64,000 nt of DNA from Prochlorococcus sp. AG-402-I20 (GTDB lineage Bacteria; Cyanobacteriota; Cyanobacteriia; PCC-6307; Cyanobiaceae), in NCBI GenBank assembly GCA_003216975.1, contig QCHY01000001.1, positions 1-64,000 on the forward strand, given 5' to 3'. The notes under the pieces were generated by a model. That model had not been told where the DNA came from. It ran no database searches and worked only from the letters and a program-made list of their open reading frames with translations. Positions 1-10,514 of the stretch are shown here, one piece after another. The position numbers and the translations under genes are program-made. Each line of letters opens with the position of its first letter. Positions within the stretch are counted from its first letter, which is position 1.

Positions 1-596
1 AATCAGCGGTTGACGTACATCATCAATTGTCTACCGATATTTTTTCAGATTTTACTGTTGAATTACTTCATGGCAAAATGAAGAGTTTGGAAAAGCAAGA
101 TGTTATTCGGAATTTTCTTAACAAAAAAATTGACATACTGGTTTCTACTACGGTTATTGAAGTAGGTGTTGATGTTCCAAATGCAAGTGTGATGTTAATA
201 GAGGATTCTGATCGCTTTGGCCTTGCTCAATTGCATCAGTTAAGGGGCCGTGTTGGAAGGGGAGCCTCTAAGTCATACTGCCTGTTGAGCTATCAAAATA
301 AAAACAAATTATCTCGACAAAGATTGGAAGTTTTGGTTAACTCCCATGACGGCTTTGAAATTTCTGAAATTGACTTGCGTTTTCGAGGGCCAGGACAAGT
401 CTTAGGTACTAAACAATCGGGGTTGCCTGATTTTGCTCTAGCATCTTTAGCTGATGATGCTGATTTACTTGAACTTGCGCGGAATGAGGCTCGAAATATT
501 CTAGATTCTGATCCTGTACTTGCAAATAACTCAATGCTTCGTTTGCTAATAAAAGATCAGTGGGAGAATCTAAAAATTGCTAATAAATTAAATTGA
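1..596 (+). CDS. recG: ATP-dependent DNA helicase RecG, C-terminal part (5' truncated by window)
   Basis: Frame open from base 3 (SAVDVHHQLSTDIF); helicase motifs STTVIEVGVDVPNASVMLIEDSDRFGLAQLHQLRGRVGRG and LRFRGPGQVLGTKQSG typical of RecG. Confidence 0.95.
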   Translation, partial: SAVDVHHQLSTDIFSDFTVELLHGKMKSLEKQDVIRNFLNKKIDILVSTTVIEVGVDVPNASVMLIEDSDRFGLAQLHQLRGRVGRGASKSYCLLSYQNKNKLSRQRLEVLVNSHDGFEISEIDLRFRGPGQVLGTKQSGLPDFALASLADDADLLELARNEARNILDSDPVLANNSMLRLLIKDQWENLKIANKLN

Positions 597-692
597 TTTT
601 TTGATAAGTTCTCACTATTGAACTTAATAATTTTATGGGTAGACTAAAAAAACTTTTAAACGATTAAAATTTAATACTTATATTTTCCACAC

Positions 693-1451
693 ATGATAAA
701 CTTCAAACCTTGGAAAAATATAAAAATAAATGAATGTAACGAGCCCCTAATTCCTATTCCAAAATCTATATTTCGATTAACACCTCATCCTTATATGTCA
801 TTAGGTGCTCCTTATTTAACTGGAGCAGATCCATGGGTTTTACGTAGAAGTGTTTTAAAAAGATTGTTATTTGCTCAACAGCATCTTTTCGAGATTAATC
901 CTCAATTACAGTTGGCTTTGTTTGATGCTTGGAGACCTATCTCAGTTCAAAAATTCATGTTTAATTACACCATTCAGGACATTTGTAAGTCAAAGGGAAT
1001 TGATATTAATGACACTTCTGTTGCTGGAGGCATCAATGATGTAATCGATGAGGTTGGTCGATTCTGGGCATATCCATCTTCTAATCCTCTTACGCCTCCT
1101 CCACACAGTACAGGTGCTGCGATTGATTTAACTCTTGCTGATATGTCTAATAAACCATTAGATCTGGGCTGTGAAATAGATTTTATTGGACCAGAATCGT
1201 GTCCTGACTTTTATAAGATAGATTCTGCTGAAATGCCGCATTCGAAATATCAGGTTTTTCAGAGTAGAAGAACTCTTTTGTTCTCAGTTATGAAACAAGC
1301 CGGATTTGTTCAACACCCAAACGAATGGTGGCATTTTAGCTATGGAGATCAATTATGGTCTTGGTTAAATAAGAAAGGCAATGCTATTTATGGTGCTGCA
1401 CTTGAGGTAAGTAAAGACATTACATTTTCAGAACCAAGTTTAGTCACATGA
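693..1451 (+). CDS. D-alanyl-D-alanine dipeptidase (VanX-like, peptidase M15 family)
   Basis: FDAWRP, PPPHSTGAAIDLTLAD and NEWWHFSYGDQLW motifs of VanX-type dipeptidases. Confidence 0.85.
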   Translation: MINFKPWKNIKINECNEPLIPIPKSIFRLTPHPYMSLGAPYLTGADPWVLRRSVLKRLLFAQQHLFEINPQLQLALFDAWRPISVQKFMFNYTIQDICKSKGIDINDTSVAGGINDVIDEVGRFWAYPSSNPLTPPPHSTGAAIDLTLADMSNKPLDLGCEIDFIGPESCPDFYKIDSAEMPHSKYQVFQSRRTLLFSVMKQAGFVQHPNEWWHFSYGDQLWSWLNKKGNAIYGAALEVSKDITFSEPSLVT

Positions 1452-3532
1452 TCTCCAAGACTTGATGAAGTTCCGGTATCTTTCCAGCTAAGGAATAAAG
1501 GCTCTAGTGTCTTCTCTAATTCATTGATAGGCATTTTTTGAAGATACGGAGTAGCCAATCTTTGTAAATTTGTGCTACCACCTAGCCATAGTTGGTATTG
1601 ATTTAAACCACTACCAACTAGAGCTAATTCTGCCATATATGGGCGAGCACATCCATTTGGACAGCCTGTTATTCTCACTAAGATTGATTTATTGATTTCT
1701 AGTCTTTTTAATTGATTATTTATTCTCTCTAAGAGCTCTGGTAGGAATCTTTCTGCTTCTGTCATCGCGAGTCCACATAATGGTAGAGCTGGACAAGCCA
1801 TTGCATGTCTAGCAATTGGCTCTGGTCTTTCTGGATTTTTAAAACCAATTTTTCTTAGATCATTCTCTACGCTGACTTTTTGATAATTTCCAATATTACA
1901 CAATAGTAAATCTTGATTAGGAGTTAAACGTATATCCAATGCATATTTTTCAACTATATTTCTAAGTTTTTTCTTTATCTCTCCGGTAAGTCTACCTGAT
2001 AACAGTGGAAGTCCAACGAACCATAGCTTTTCAGATTGTTGATGCCAGCCTAAATAATCTTCAAGTATTGTATCCCCTTCGTTCCTTAAGGTGGCAATAT
2101 GTTGTGTAAAATATTTGGTGGTTAACTGTTTTTTAAACCAATCGACACCCATATCATGCAATATATATTTAAGTCTTGAATGTCTTCTCGTTTTTCTATC
2201 TCCATAATCCCTTTGAAGAGCGAGAATAGATTGAACAAGCTCTAATATGTGTTTACCTTCTACAAAACCAATGGGATCTGCTATTCTTGCAAATGTCGTA
2301 TCTAAGTTGTGTGTCCTACCCATACCTCCACCTACGTAGACATTGCAACCTTCTAGAACTCCTTTTGAATTTGTGAATGTCACTAAACCTATGTCATGAG
2401 TAAGTATATCTACAGAGTTGTCTCCTGGTACGGTAGTTGCACATTTGAATTTTCTTGGCAAGTAGGTTGCACCATATAAAGGTTCATTTTTATCTCCACT
2501 AAAAACACCAGGATTGTATTGTAGCTTCCTGTTTCTTTTGACGACAGAAGATGGTTTGATAGCATATTTGATCTCACCATCAACCCACAAATCAATGTAT
2601 GTTTTTTCTGCTTTTCGGGGTGATAAAACATCGGCAATATCATTAGCTAATTTTCTCGCAGCAGGATAAGATCCTTTTTCGTAAGGAGCTGCTGGAGCCA
2701 TTACATTTCTGTTGACGTCTCCACAAGCCGCGAGGGTTGATCCCATTGACTTAACTATTGTTCCTATTACTTCTTTAATATTCCCTTTTTTTATACCATG
2801 CATTTGGAAGCATTGACGAGTAGTCGCTCTAAGCGTTTTATTTCCTAATCGATCAGAGAGATCATCTAATGCTACAAATAGGGGACCAGGGACTAAACCC
2901 GCTGGATTTCTTAGCCTGAGCATCATTTGCCAATCTTTACCAGTCCCGCCTTTTTTTCTATGTTCCCGATCATCTTGTTGATAACTTCCATGAAATTTTA
3001 AAAGCTGTACTGCATCGTTTGTAAAGTGATCGCTTTCGTTTGATAATTCACTTTGTAGGGGTTCACTTAAGTAATTGCTATCGGCTTTAAATTGTTCAAA
3101 TTTCGCCCGAGGGGAATTATTAGCTATGCAAGGTGAAGGAACAGTCTTTTCTACTTTTTCAATATTTGTACTTCCGTGTTCTTCAAAATTCATCAGAGCT
3201 TCAATAGCTGCATGACTGAATCCAGCATCTTTTAAATCTTTTTCTATGTTTTTGGGAGATTCTTTGGATTTACTATTTTTAATTGCCTCAAGTTTTATGC
3301 CTTTAGGCATCGATTTATTGATCTGATTTGCTTCTTCTTCTCTGAGCTTTTCATCGAATTTTTGTTGAATAGCTATTTCAGCTGAGCTTATGTTCTTTTC
3401 GGCTTCTTCTTTAGTGTTACCTATTTTTTTTACTACATCACATGTTCCAAAAGCATCTCTTAACTTACCTCTAGGTACAGCAACCCTAAGGTAAAATCCC
3501 GATCTTCCAGGTATTTGTATGATCTTAGGCAA
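1388..3532 (-). CDS. sir: Ferredoxin-sulfite reductase with atypical ~140-aa N-terminal extension
   Basis: From about residue 144 on it resembles Sir (HGSYQQDDRE, GDVNRNVMAPAAPYE, TGCPNGCARPYMAELALVG siroheme/4Fe-4S motif). TTG start; N-terminus does not look like Sir. Confidence 0.93.
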   Translation of the reverse strand: MPKIIQIPGRSGFYLRVAVPRGKLRDAFGTCDVVKKIGNTKEEAEKNISSAEIAIQQKFDEKLREEEANQINKSMPKGIKLEAIKNSKSKESPKNIEKDLKDAGFSHAAIEALMNFEEHGSTNIEKVEKTVPSPCIANNSPRAKFEQFKADSNYLSEPLQSELSNESDHFTNDAVQLLKFHGSYQQDDREHRKKGGTGKDWQMMLRLRNPAGLVPGPLFVALDDLSDRLGNKTLRATTRQCFQMHGIKKGNIKEVIGTIVKSMGSTLAACGDVNRNVMAPAAPYEKGSYPAARKLANDIADVLSPRKAEKTYIDLWVDGEIKYAIKPSSVVKRNRKLQYNPGVFSGDKNEPLYGATYLPRKFKCATTVPGDNSVDILTHDIGLVTFTNSKGVLEGCNVYVGGGMGRTHNLDTTFARIADPIGFVEGKHILELVQSILALQRDYGDRKTRRHSRLKYILHDMGVDWFKKQLTTKYFTQHIATLRNEGDTILEDYLGWHQQSEKLWFVGLPLLSGRLTGEIKKKLRNIVEKYALDIRLTPNQDLLLCNIGNYQKVSVENDLRKIGFKNPERPEPIARHAMACPALPLCGLAMTEAERFLPELLERINNQLKRLEINKSILVRITGCPNGCARPYMAELALVGSGLNQYQLWLGGSTNLQRLATPYLQKMPINELEKTLEPLFLSWKDTGTSSSLGDHVTKLGSENVMSLLTSSAAP

Positions 3533-3533
3533 T

Positions 3534-3555
3534 GGTACCTACAGCGGTACCTACA
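3534..3555. repeat. Tandem direct repeat GGTACCTACA x2 (12-bp period)
   Basis: GGTACCTACAgcGGTACCTACA read directly, 2 bp upstream of the sir ORF start. Confidence 0.9.
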
Positions 3556-3713
3556 CTGTATCATTTTTCGTGTTGGTTAGTGTCTAATAGTGCAAATAAA
3601 GCCATGAGTGATCAAAAATCCAATTCATTCAATATTAAATTTTTTCTAGGACACAGAATGTAGAAGTAATTCAAATTTAGATCTAATCTTGTTAAGAACA
3701 TAAGGAAAATTTT

Positions 3714-5876
3714 TTGTCTACTTACCTTTTAGAAATCGGCACTGAGGAACTACCAGCTGATTTGGCTGAATCTGTTATTTCACAGTTTGAGTTAAATGTA
3801 AATAATGACTTGAATTCTTCTCAAATCAAATTTAGTGAAATAAGAGTTACTACTACTCCCAGAAGAATTGCCTTAACTATTGAAGGGATTTCTCGATTTT
3901 CTGAAGATAATATTGTTGAAAGAAAAGGTCCTCCTGTTTCTCAAGCTTTTCATGATGGAAAACCTACAAAAGCAGCAATTGGTTTTGCTAAAAGATATGA
4001 CCTCTCTCCTGAAAAATTAGAGATTCGAGAAACGTCAAAGGGGCCATTTGTTTTCGTTAAATTAATTGAAAAAGGTAAACCTGTTGAAAATTTGTTAGCT
4101 GACTATTTACCTGGATGGATCAGCAAAATTCAAGGAAGAAGGTTTATGAGATGGGGTAAAGGTGATTTTCGCTTTTCTAGACCTATCCGTTGGATTGTTT
4201 CTTTGATTGATTCAGAAGTCTTACCTTTTAGAATTTCAGGCTGCGATCCAGAGATTCAAATTGGTAATATGTCAAGACCACATAGGTTGCATGGATTAAA
4301 ATTAGAAATAAAGGACGCGAAGACTTATTTTCATCAACTGCAGGACTATGGAGTCACAGTTGATAGGAATAGACGTCTTTCATATATCAATGATTTAGTT
4401 CATAATCATGAAATAAATAACAAAGTTAAGGCTGACCTGAGTGACCCCCTTTTAAATGAGCTGACAGATTTGGTTGAGTCTCCATTACTTGTTACTGGGA
4501 CTTTTGATGAAGCGTTCCTAGATTTACCCCCTGAGGTTTTGTCCACAGTGATGAAGTTTCATCAAAGGTACATACCTTTATACAAAAAAAATGTTGAGTT
4601 TGATCCAATATCACTTGACTCTAGAAATATTTTATTTCCTAGTTTTTTGTGTATTAGTAATGGATTATCTTCGGCACAAGAAAATATTATGTTAGGAAAT
4701 GAAAAAGTATTAAAGGCAAGGTTTTCTGATGCTTCATTCTTTATAAAATCAGATTTGTTAATCAATAGCTCCACTCGAATTAATAAATTAAAAGATGTAA
4801 CTTTTGCTGAAGGATTAGGTTCTTTATATGAGCGTGTAAATCGCATTAAATGGCTTGTTAAATTATTAACAATAAAACTTAACTTCGATCAAGAGGATAT
4901 TGAGAAATCTGTGAAAGTTGCACATTTTTCAAAACATGATTTGGTTAGTAATATGGTGGATGAATTCCCTGAGCTGCAAGGAATTATTGGATCTAAATAT
5001 TTACTTTATGAGGGTGAACCCAGAGATGTATGTCTTGGTGTCTTAGAGCATTACAAACCTAAAGGAACTTCGGACTCTCTTCCATCAAATGATCTTGGTA
5101 ATGCGGTTTCATTAGCAGAAAGATTTGAATTGCTTTTCAGCATTTATGCTAAAGGAGAAAGACCTACTGGTTCATCTGATCCATATGCTTTGAGAAGAGC
5201 TGCTAATGGAATATTGTTGATTTTAATGAATAAAGATTGGCAACTAAATATCAATGAAATACTAGATGATTCATTACTTTATTGGGAGCAACTTTTCCCT
5301 TCTCTTTCTTTTGATATAAATAACCTTTCTTGCGAGTTAAAGGATTTCTTTCGTCAAAGGATTATTAGTTTATTAGAAGAGAAAAACATCGATTTTGATA
5401 TTATTCAGGCAATTGCAGGAGATACAACTTCATTGTTAAGATTATTAGATGATCCAACAGACATTTATTTTCGTACTTCATTATTAATGGATATGAGGAA
5501 AAATAATACACTTAATTTGTTGCAAGCTGTAGTTACTCGAGCCTCTAAGTTGGCAGCTAAAAGTTCAATCTCTGAAGAGGTAATAGATCCCTCAGACTTT
5601 ATTGATAAGTCATTATTTGAAAAGGCTTGTGAAAGCGAAATGTTTAATGTTTTGGAGAAACTAAAACCTCTAGCCAATAATTGTGATCGTGTTAAATACA
5701 AGTTGCTGGCTAATGGTTTAGTATCAAGTGCTGAAACTTTAGCAAACTTTTTTGATGGAGAAGGAAGTGTAATGGTTATGACTGATGATATTAATCTTAG
5801 AAACAATAGGCTAAACCTACTAACAATTCTTAGAAATCAGTCTTTAAAGCTTGCTGATTTCAGCAAGCTTAATTAA
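3714..5876 (+). CDS. glyS: Glycyl-tRNA synthetase beta subunit
   Basis: LLEIGTEELPA N-terminus, TTPRRIA, RFMRWGKGDFRFSRPIRWIV, GERPTGSSDPYALRRAANGI; TTG start. Confidence 0.95.
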   Translation: MSTYLLEIGTEELPADLAESVISQFELNVNNDLNSSQIKFSEIRVTTTPRRIALTIEGISRFSEDNIVERKGPPVSQAFHDGKPTKAAIGFAKRYDLSPEKLEIRETSKGPFVFVKLIEKGKPVENLLADYLPGWISKIQGRRFMRWGKGDFRFSRPIRWIVSLIDSEVLPFRISGCDPEIQIGNMSRPHRLHGLKLEIKDAKTYFHQLQDYGVTVDRNRRLSYINDLVHNHEINNKVKADLSDPLLNELTDLVESPLLVTGTFDEAFLDLPPEVLSTVMKFHQRYIPLYKKNVEFDPISLDSRNILFPSFLCISNGLSSAQENIMLGNEKVLKARFSDASFFIKSDLLINSSTRINKLKDVTFAEGLGSLYERVNRIKWLVKLLTIKLNFDQEDIEKSVKVAHFSKHDLVSNMVDEFPELQGIIGSKYLLYEGEPRDVCLGVLEHYKPKGTSDSLPSNDLGNAVSLAERFELLFSIYAKGERPTGSSDPYALRRAANGILLILMNKDWQLNINEILDDSLLYWEQLFPSLSFDINNLSCELKDFFRQRIISLLEEKNIDFDIIQAIAGDTTSLLRLLDDPTDIYFRTSLLMDMRKNNTLNLLQAVVTRASKLAAKSSISEEVIDPSDFIDKSLFEKACESEMFNVLEKLKPLANNCDRVKYKLLANGLVSSAETLANFFDGEGSVMVMTDDINLRNNRLNLLTILRNQSLKLADFSKLN
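5847..5870. terminator. Hairpin AAGCTTGCTGA-TT-TCAGCAAGCTT at end of glyS
   Basis: Perfect 11-bp arms with 2-nt loop; overlaps last glyS codons, between convergent glyS and chlP. Confidence 0.6.
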
Positions 5877-5897
5877 TTATTCTAATTAATATTGGCA

Positions 5898-7232
5898 TTA
5901 TTTTTTATTGGTTTTTATACCACCTTTAATTGAACTTACTGCTAGCATTTTATTAACTTCTTTATCATCTCTGACTGCACTTGGTACTGGTTTGTATGTG
6001 CTTGGTGCTAAAGCCTTTCCTCTTAAAACAGAACCAATTGTTAATAGGGTAAGTTTTAATTGTTGAAGCGGCTTCATTGCTACTACCGTTTTGTAGAGAT
6101 AACTATCGAATGTAAGTCTTTGAACATCCATGTCACCACACATCTCTACAAAAGCTTCCCTCGCTCCATCACTGGTGTAGAAAATTCTTTGTAGTATATC
6201 TAAAACTGTATAAGTAGTTCCATACTTTTTATCCCATTTTTTTAAATATTTTTTGAGATCATTTTCTGTTGGTATTGTTTTTCCATTTTGACTTGATTCG
6301 ACAATCTGCTCGGCACACATCCTTCCACTTTTGGCAGCGAAATAAATTCCCTCCCCTGAACTTTTGGTTACATAACCTGCTGCATCTCCGACTAGAGCCA
6401 TTCTTCCAACAACTCTTCTTGGCCTGGGATGTTCAGGAATTGGATGGGCTTCTACTTTGATGACTTCTCCATTTACAAGTCTCTTCTTTGCTCTTTCTCT
6501 GACACCAATCTGGAGGCTTTTTATCAAACCACCATTTTGTTTCATTGTTCCTGTTCCAGCTGCTACATGGTCGTATTTTGGGAAGACCCAACCATAAAAA
6601 TCTGGTGATACATCTGTACCTACGTACATTTCTGCCCTGTCTTCGTAATACTTCATTTCCTCTTTAGGAAGTTTTATCCTTTCTTGAATTGCTACTGCAT
6701 AGTTGTAATCACCAGCATCCATTGCTTTTGCAACTCTGCTTGTTGCACCATCTGCTCCAACAATTAAATCCACCTCAAGTTGCTTACCTTTTTCTTCAGA
6801 TTGATCATTAAGGGTTTCGGTGTAATGAAGAGTATATGGACCTTGTTTGTTAGTACCAGTTTCTATTTTTGATACCAATCCATTTACTAAAGTTGCGCCA
6901 AGTTCTGCTGCGCGATTTCTCATAAATGAATCCATTACTTCACGCCTCAACATGCCTATATATTCTTTGTCGCTTCCTGGATAAATATCATCCAAAATAA
7001 TATCTACTTCTCTATTTGATGGGGATATCATTTTCATATTCCTGACTTTCCTATCAATTATTGATTCAGGAAGGTCAAATTCAGAAACCATACACAATGG
7101 AATCGCTCCTCCACATGGTTTTGCATTGTCAAGCTTTCTCTCGAAAATCCAAGTTTTAATTCCCGCTTTAGCCAAAATTTCTGCAGCGCATGATCCACTT
7201 GGACCACCACCAATAACAGCAACTCTTAACAT
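5898..7232 (-). CDS. chlP: Geranylgeranyl reductase
   Basis: VAVIGGGPSGSCAAEILAKAG FAD motif, KPCGGAIP, VGDAAGYVTKSSGEGIYFAAKSG. Confidence 0.95.
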   Translation of the reverse strand: MLRVAVIGGGPSGSCAAEILAKAGIKTWIFERKLDNAKPCGGAIPLCMVSEFDLPESIIDRKVRNMKMISPSNREVDIILDDIYPGSDKEYIGMLRREVMDSFMRNRAAELGATLVNGLVSKIETGTNKQGPYTLHYTETLNDQSEEKGKQLEVDLIVGADGATSRVAKAMDAGDYNYAVAIQERIKLPKEEMKYYEDRAEMYVGTDVSPDFYGWVFPKYDHVAAGTGTMKQNGGLIKSLQIGVRERAKKRLVNGEVIKVEAHPIPEHPRPRRVVGRMALVGDAAGYVTKSSGEGIYFAAKSGRMCAEQIVESSQNGKTIPTENDLKKYLKKWDKKYGTTYTVLDILQRIFYTSDGAREAFVEMCGDMDVQRLTFDSYLYKTVVAMKPLQQLKLTLLTIGSVLRGKALAPSTYKPVPSAVRDDKEVNKMLAVSSIKGGIKTNKK

Positions 7233-7369
7233 CTTTGGATGAAAAATTTAGTTCTCTATATATAAAACTTACATCCTTATCTCTTAGAAAGTATAAAGAT
7301 TGGAGATACTCGTTACTATCGAAACATCAATTTTGTGAATTCTAATTGTTTTGACCATAAGCAGATCGT

Positions 7370-8080
7370 ATGAATTATCAAGATGACATCCCTCTGGCAA
7401 AGAGGATTGGAACCATCAAAACCCTTTCTTCCAAGTCTTTTTTGCGGCTAGCACTTCTAATTGTTGGACTTGGTATGTCGTTAACTTTTTTAGCTAATCA
7501 ATCATTTTTCATTCAAACAAAATCTTTAGATGATTCGATTAACTCCAATGAGACAAATCAAAATAAAAGTTTGTTGGGCCATCTACCTTACCCTCAAGCT
7601 TTAAAAAATGAATTAATTCTTTTCTCTCCAGGTATTTACGTTCATAAAGAAATTTATGAAAATTTTAAGGAAATGCAATTCATGGCGGCCAAAAGAGGGG
7701 TTTCTTTACAACTTTTAAGTGGTTATAGATCTATAGATTTGCAAAGAGATATTTTTTATGAAAATAAATCTATTAGAAATCAAACTGCTGTTGAGCGTTC
7801 TATGGTCTCTGCTCCTCCTGGCTATTCTGAACACAGCACAGGATATGCAATCGATGTTGGCGATGGAAATTATCCAGATACTCATTTTGAGGTTGAATTC
7901 GAGCAAACGCCTGCTTTTAAATTTATGAAAAGGTTTGCCCCTAAATATCATTTCGTACTTTCTTTTCCACCCAACAACAAACAAGGAGTAACTTATGAGC
8001 CTTGGCATTGGAGATTTGAAGGGACTGTTAATGCTTTGAGAAAATTTGAAGCTGCCAATAAAATTACAAAATTCAAATAA
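7370..8080 (+). CDS. D-alanyl-D-alanine carboxypeptidase (VanY-like, M15 family), N-terminal TM
   Basis: LLSGYRSIDLQ, PGYSEHSTGYAIDVGD, EPWHWRFEG motifs. Confidence 0.88.
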   Translation: MNYQDDIPLAKRIGTIKTLSSKSFLRLALLIVGLGMSLTFLANQSFFIQTKSLDDSINSNETNQNKSLLGHLPYPQALKNELILFSPGIYVHKEIYENFKEMQFMAAKRGVSLQLLSGYRSIDLQRDIFYENKSIRNQTAVERSMVSAPPGYSEHSTGYAIDVGDGNYPDTHFEVEFEQTPAFKFMKRFAPKYHFVLSFPPNNKQGVTYEPWHWRFEGTVNALRKFEAANKITKFK

Positions 8081-8213
8081 TTTAGACTTAATTTATTTTT
8101 ACTTCCAATTTTTTATTCGATGTTTTAATTGGCATTTAAAACAGCTAAATGAAGTCATGGTGAGATATTCTTTATGTTTGTATTAGCCAAAGAAATTTTA
8201 ATTTTTTTAAATT

Positions 8214-10016
8214 ATGAGTTTTGATATACAAGCCATAAGGAATATCGCAATAATTGCCCACGTTGATCATGGTAAGACAACTTTGGTAGATGCACTTTTA
8301 AATCAATCTGGGACTTTTCGAGATAACGAGGAAGTCCCAACTTGTGCAATGGATTCAAATGATTTGGAACGTGAAAGAGGAATAACAATACTTTCGAAAA
8401 ATACAGCTGTTACATATAACGACACCCGGATAAACATTGTTGATACCCCAGGTCATGCTGATTTCGGCGGAGAAGTCGAAAGGGTTTTGGGTATGGTTGA
8501 TGGCTGTCTTCTTGTTGTTGATGCTAACGAAGGACCAATGCCACAAACTCGATTCGTTCTAAAAAAAGCTTTAGAGCAGGGTTTAAGACCTATCGTTTTT
8601 GTGAATAAAATTGATCGTGCAAGAGTAGAACCTGAAACCGCAGTAGACAAAGTTTTAGATCTATTTTTGGAATTAGGAGCTGATGATGATCAATGTGATT
8701 TCCCTTATTTATTTGGGAGTGGACTAGGTGGTTTTGCAAAGACTGAAGTGAAAAGTGAAAGTGATAATATGAAACCTTTATTTGAAGCAATTATTAGACA
8801 AGTTCCTCCTCCAGTTGGAGATAAGAATAAACCTTTACAATTACAAGTTACCACACTTGATTACTCAGATTTTTTAGGAACGATTATTATTGGAAGAGTA
8901 CATAATGGTGTAATTAAAAATGGCCAAAGAACTTGTTTGATAAAGGAAGATGGCAGTTTAAAAAAAGGAAGGATTAATAAACTATTAGGCTTTAAGGGAT
9001 TAAAAAGAATTGAAATAGATGAAGCAAACGCTGGAGATATAGTTGCCTTGGCTGGATTTGAAGATGTTTCTATTGGAGAAACCGTAGCATGTCCTGATGA
9101 ACCGAAACCTTTACCTCTAATAAAGGTAGATGAACCAACATTGCAGATGACTTTTGTTGTAAATGACTCTCCATTTGCAGGCAAAGAGGGTAAGTTTGTA
9201 ACCAGTCGTCAGTTGAAGGATCGTTTAAACAAAGAACTTCTAACGAATGTTGCCTTAAGAGTTGAGGATACAGATTCACCTGATCGTTTTTCTGTTAGTG
9301 GAAGGGGAGAGTTACATCTAGGAATTCTTATAGAGACAATGCGAAGAGAGGGGTATGAATTTCAAGTTTCTCAACCACAAGTCATTTTTAGAACCATTGA
9401 TGAAATAAAATGCGAACCAGTTGAGACCTTAGTCCTTGATGTACCCGAGGCCTCCATTGGTGCTTGTATTGAAAGCCTCGGGGTAAGAAAAGGTGAAATG
9501 CAAAATATGGAAACGGGTACTGATCATCGAACTCAACTTGAATTTGTTATTCCATCAAGAGGATTAATTGGATTTAGAGGTGAATTTATTCGTGCAACAA
9601 GAGGTGAAGGGATTATGAGCCATTCGTTTTTTGAATATAGGCCTTCTGTAGGAGATTTTGAACAAAGGAGAAATGGAGTCCTTATTTCTTTTGAAGAGGG
9701 TGTAGCTACTTTCTATTCCTTGAAAAATGCAGAGGACCGTGGACAATTTTTTATTACACCTGGAGCCAAAGTTTATAAAGGAATGATCATTGGGGAGAAT
9801 AATCGCCCACAAGATCTTGAATTGAATATTTGCAAGGCTAAACAACTTACCAACATGCGATCAGCTGGTGCAGATGAGTTAGATCAATTGCAATCCCCAA
9901 TTGAAATGACTTTAGAAAGAGCTCTTGAATATATTGGACCAGGAGAGATGTTGGAAGTTACTCCCGAATCTATAAGGCTCAGGAAAATTCATGCAAAGAA
10001 AAATTTAAAAAAATAA
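8214..10016 (+). CDS. typA: Translational GTPase TypA/BipA
   Basis: [73 protein letters not shown]. Confidence 0.97.
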   Translation: MSFDIQAIRNIAIIAHVDHGKTTLVDALLNQSGTFRDNEEVPTCAMDSNDLERERGITILSKNTAVTYNDTRINIVDTPGHADFGGEVERVLGMVDGCLLVVDANEGPMPQTRFVLKKALEQGLRPIVFVNKIDRARVEPETAVDKVLDLFLELGADDDQCDFPYLFGSGLGGFAKTEVKSESDNMKPLFEAIIRQVPPPVGDKNKPLQLQVTTLDYSDFLGTIIIGRVHNGVIKNGQRTCLIKEDGSLKKGRINKLLGFKGLKRIEIDEANAGDIVALAGFEDVSIGETVACPDEPKPLPLIKVDEPTLQMTFVVNDSPFAGKEGKFVTSRQLKDRLNKELLTNVALRVEDTDSPDRFSVSGRGELHLGILIETMRREGYEFQVSQPQVIFRTIDEIKCEPVETLVLDVPEASIGACIESLGVRKGEMQNMETGTDHRTQLEFVIPSRGLIGFRGEFIRATRGEGIMSHSFFEYRPSVGDFEQRRNGVLISFEEGVATFYSLKNAEDRGQFFITPGAKVYKGMIIGENNRPQDLELNICKAKQLTNMRSAGADELDQLQSPIEMTLERALEYIGPGEMLEVTPESIRLRKIHAKKNLKK

Positions 10017-10396
10017 TGACTTTTTTGGATAAGCAAGATGATTTATTTATTAATGATTCTCGTTTTGAAATAGGAATGAAATTATTTAATACTTGTCAGT
10101 GGTACAAGTCTCATGATGTTTTTGAAGAGATATGGTATGAGACTGGAGGCACTGAAAGGCAATTATTACAGGGCATATTGCAAGTGGCTGTTGCACAAGT
10201 TCATTTAGAAAATAGCAATTTAAACGGGGCAACGATACTTTACGGAGAAGCACTTGGGAGATTAAAAAAATTTCAATTGTCTAATTTAGGATTAGACATT
10301 GAAGGACTTACTAAATGCGTTTCAAGGAGATTGGAATTTCTACAAATTGGGAAGGACCTAGACGATTGCAGTTTGCCTGTACTTAGTTTCCTTTAG
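10016..10396 (+). CDS. DUF309 domain protein
   Basis: LFNTCQWYKSHDVFEEIWYETGGTERQLLQGILQVAVA signature. Confidence 0.8.
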   Translation: MTFLDKQDDLFINDSRFEIGMKLFNTCQWYKSHDVFEEIWYETGGTERQLLQGILQVAVAQVHLENSNLNGATILYGEALGRLKKFQLSNLGLDIEGLTKCVSRRLEFLQIGKDLDDCSLPVLSFL

Positions 10397-10514
10397 AAAA
10401 TTTGTTAATCCTTTTAAGGTTTTGCTATTAAAAGAGAGATGATTTCATATTATTTTTCTTGAGATGTTTTTTTATGCTTTACCTCAATTTTGAGTACAAA
10501 ATAAAAGTACAATT

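Noticed and set aside
2410-2643. 77-aa minus-strand ORF
   Set aside because: Overlapping alternative frame within sir; no recognisable domain
8355-9845. Several antisense ORFs (8355-8546, 8453-8650, 8590-8790, 8861-9184, 9070-9279, 9564-9845)
   Set aside because: All are antisense to the well-supported typA gene; compositional artefacts
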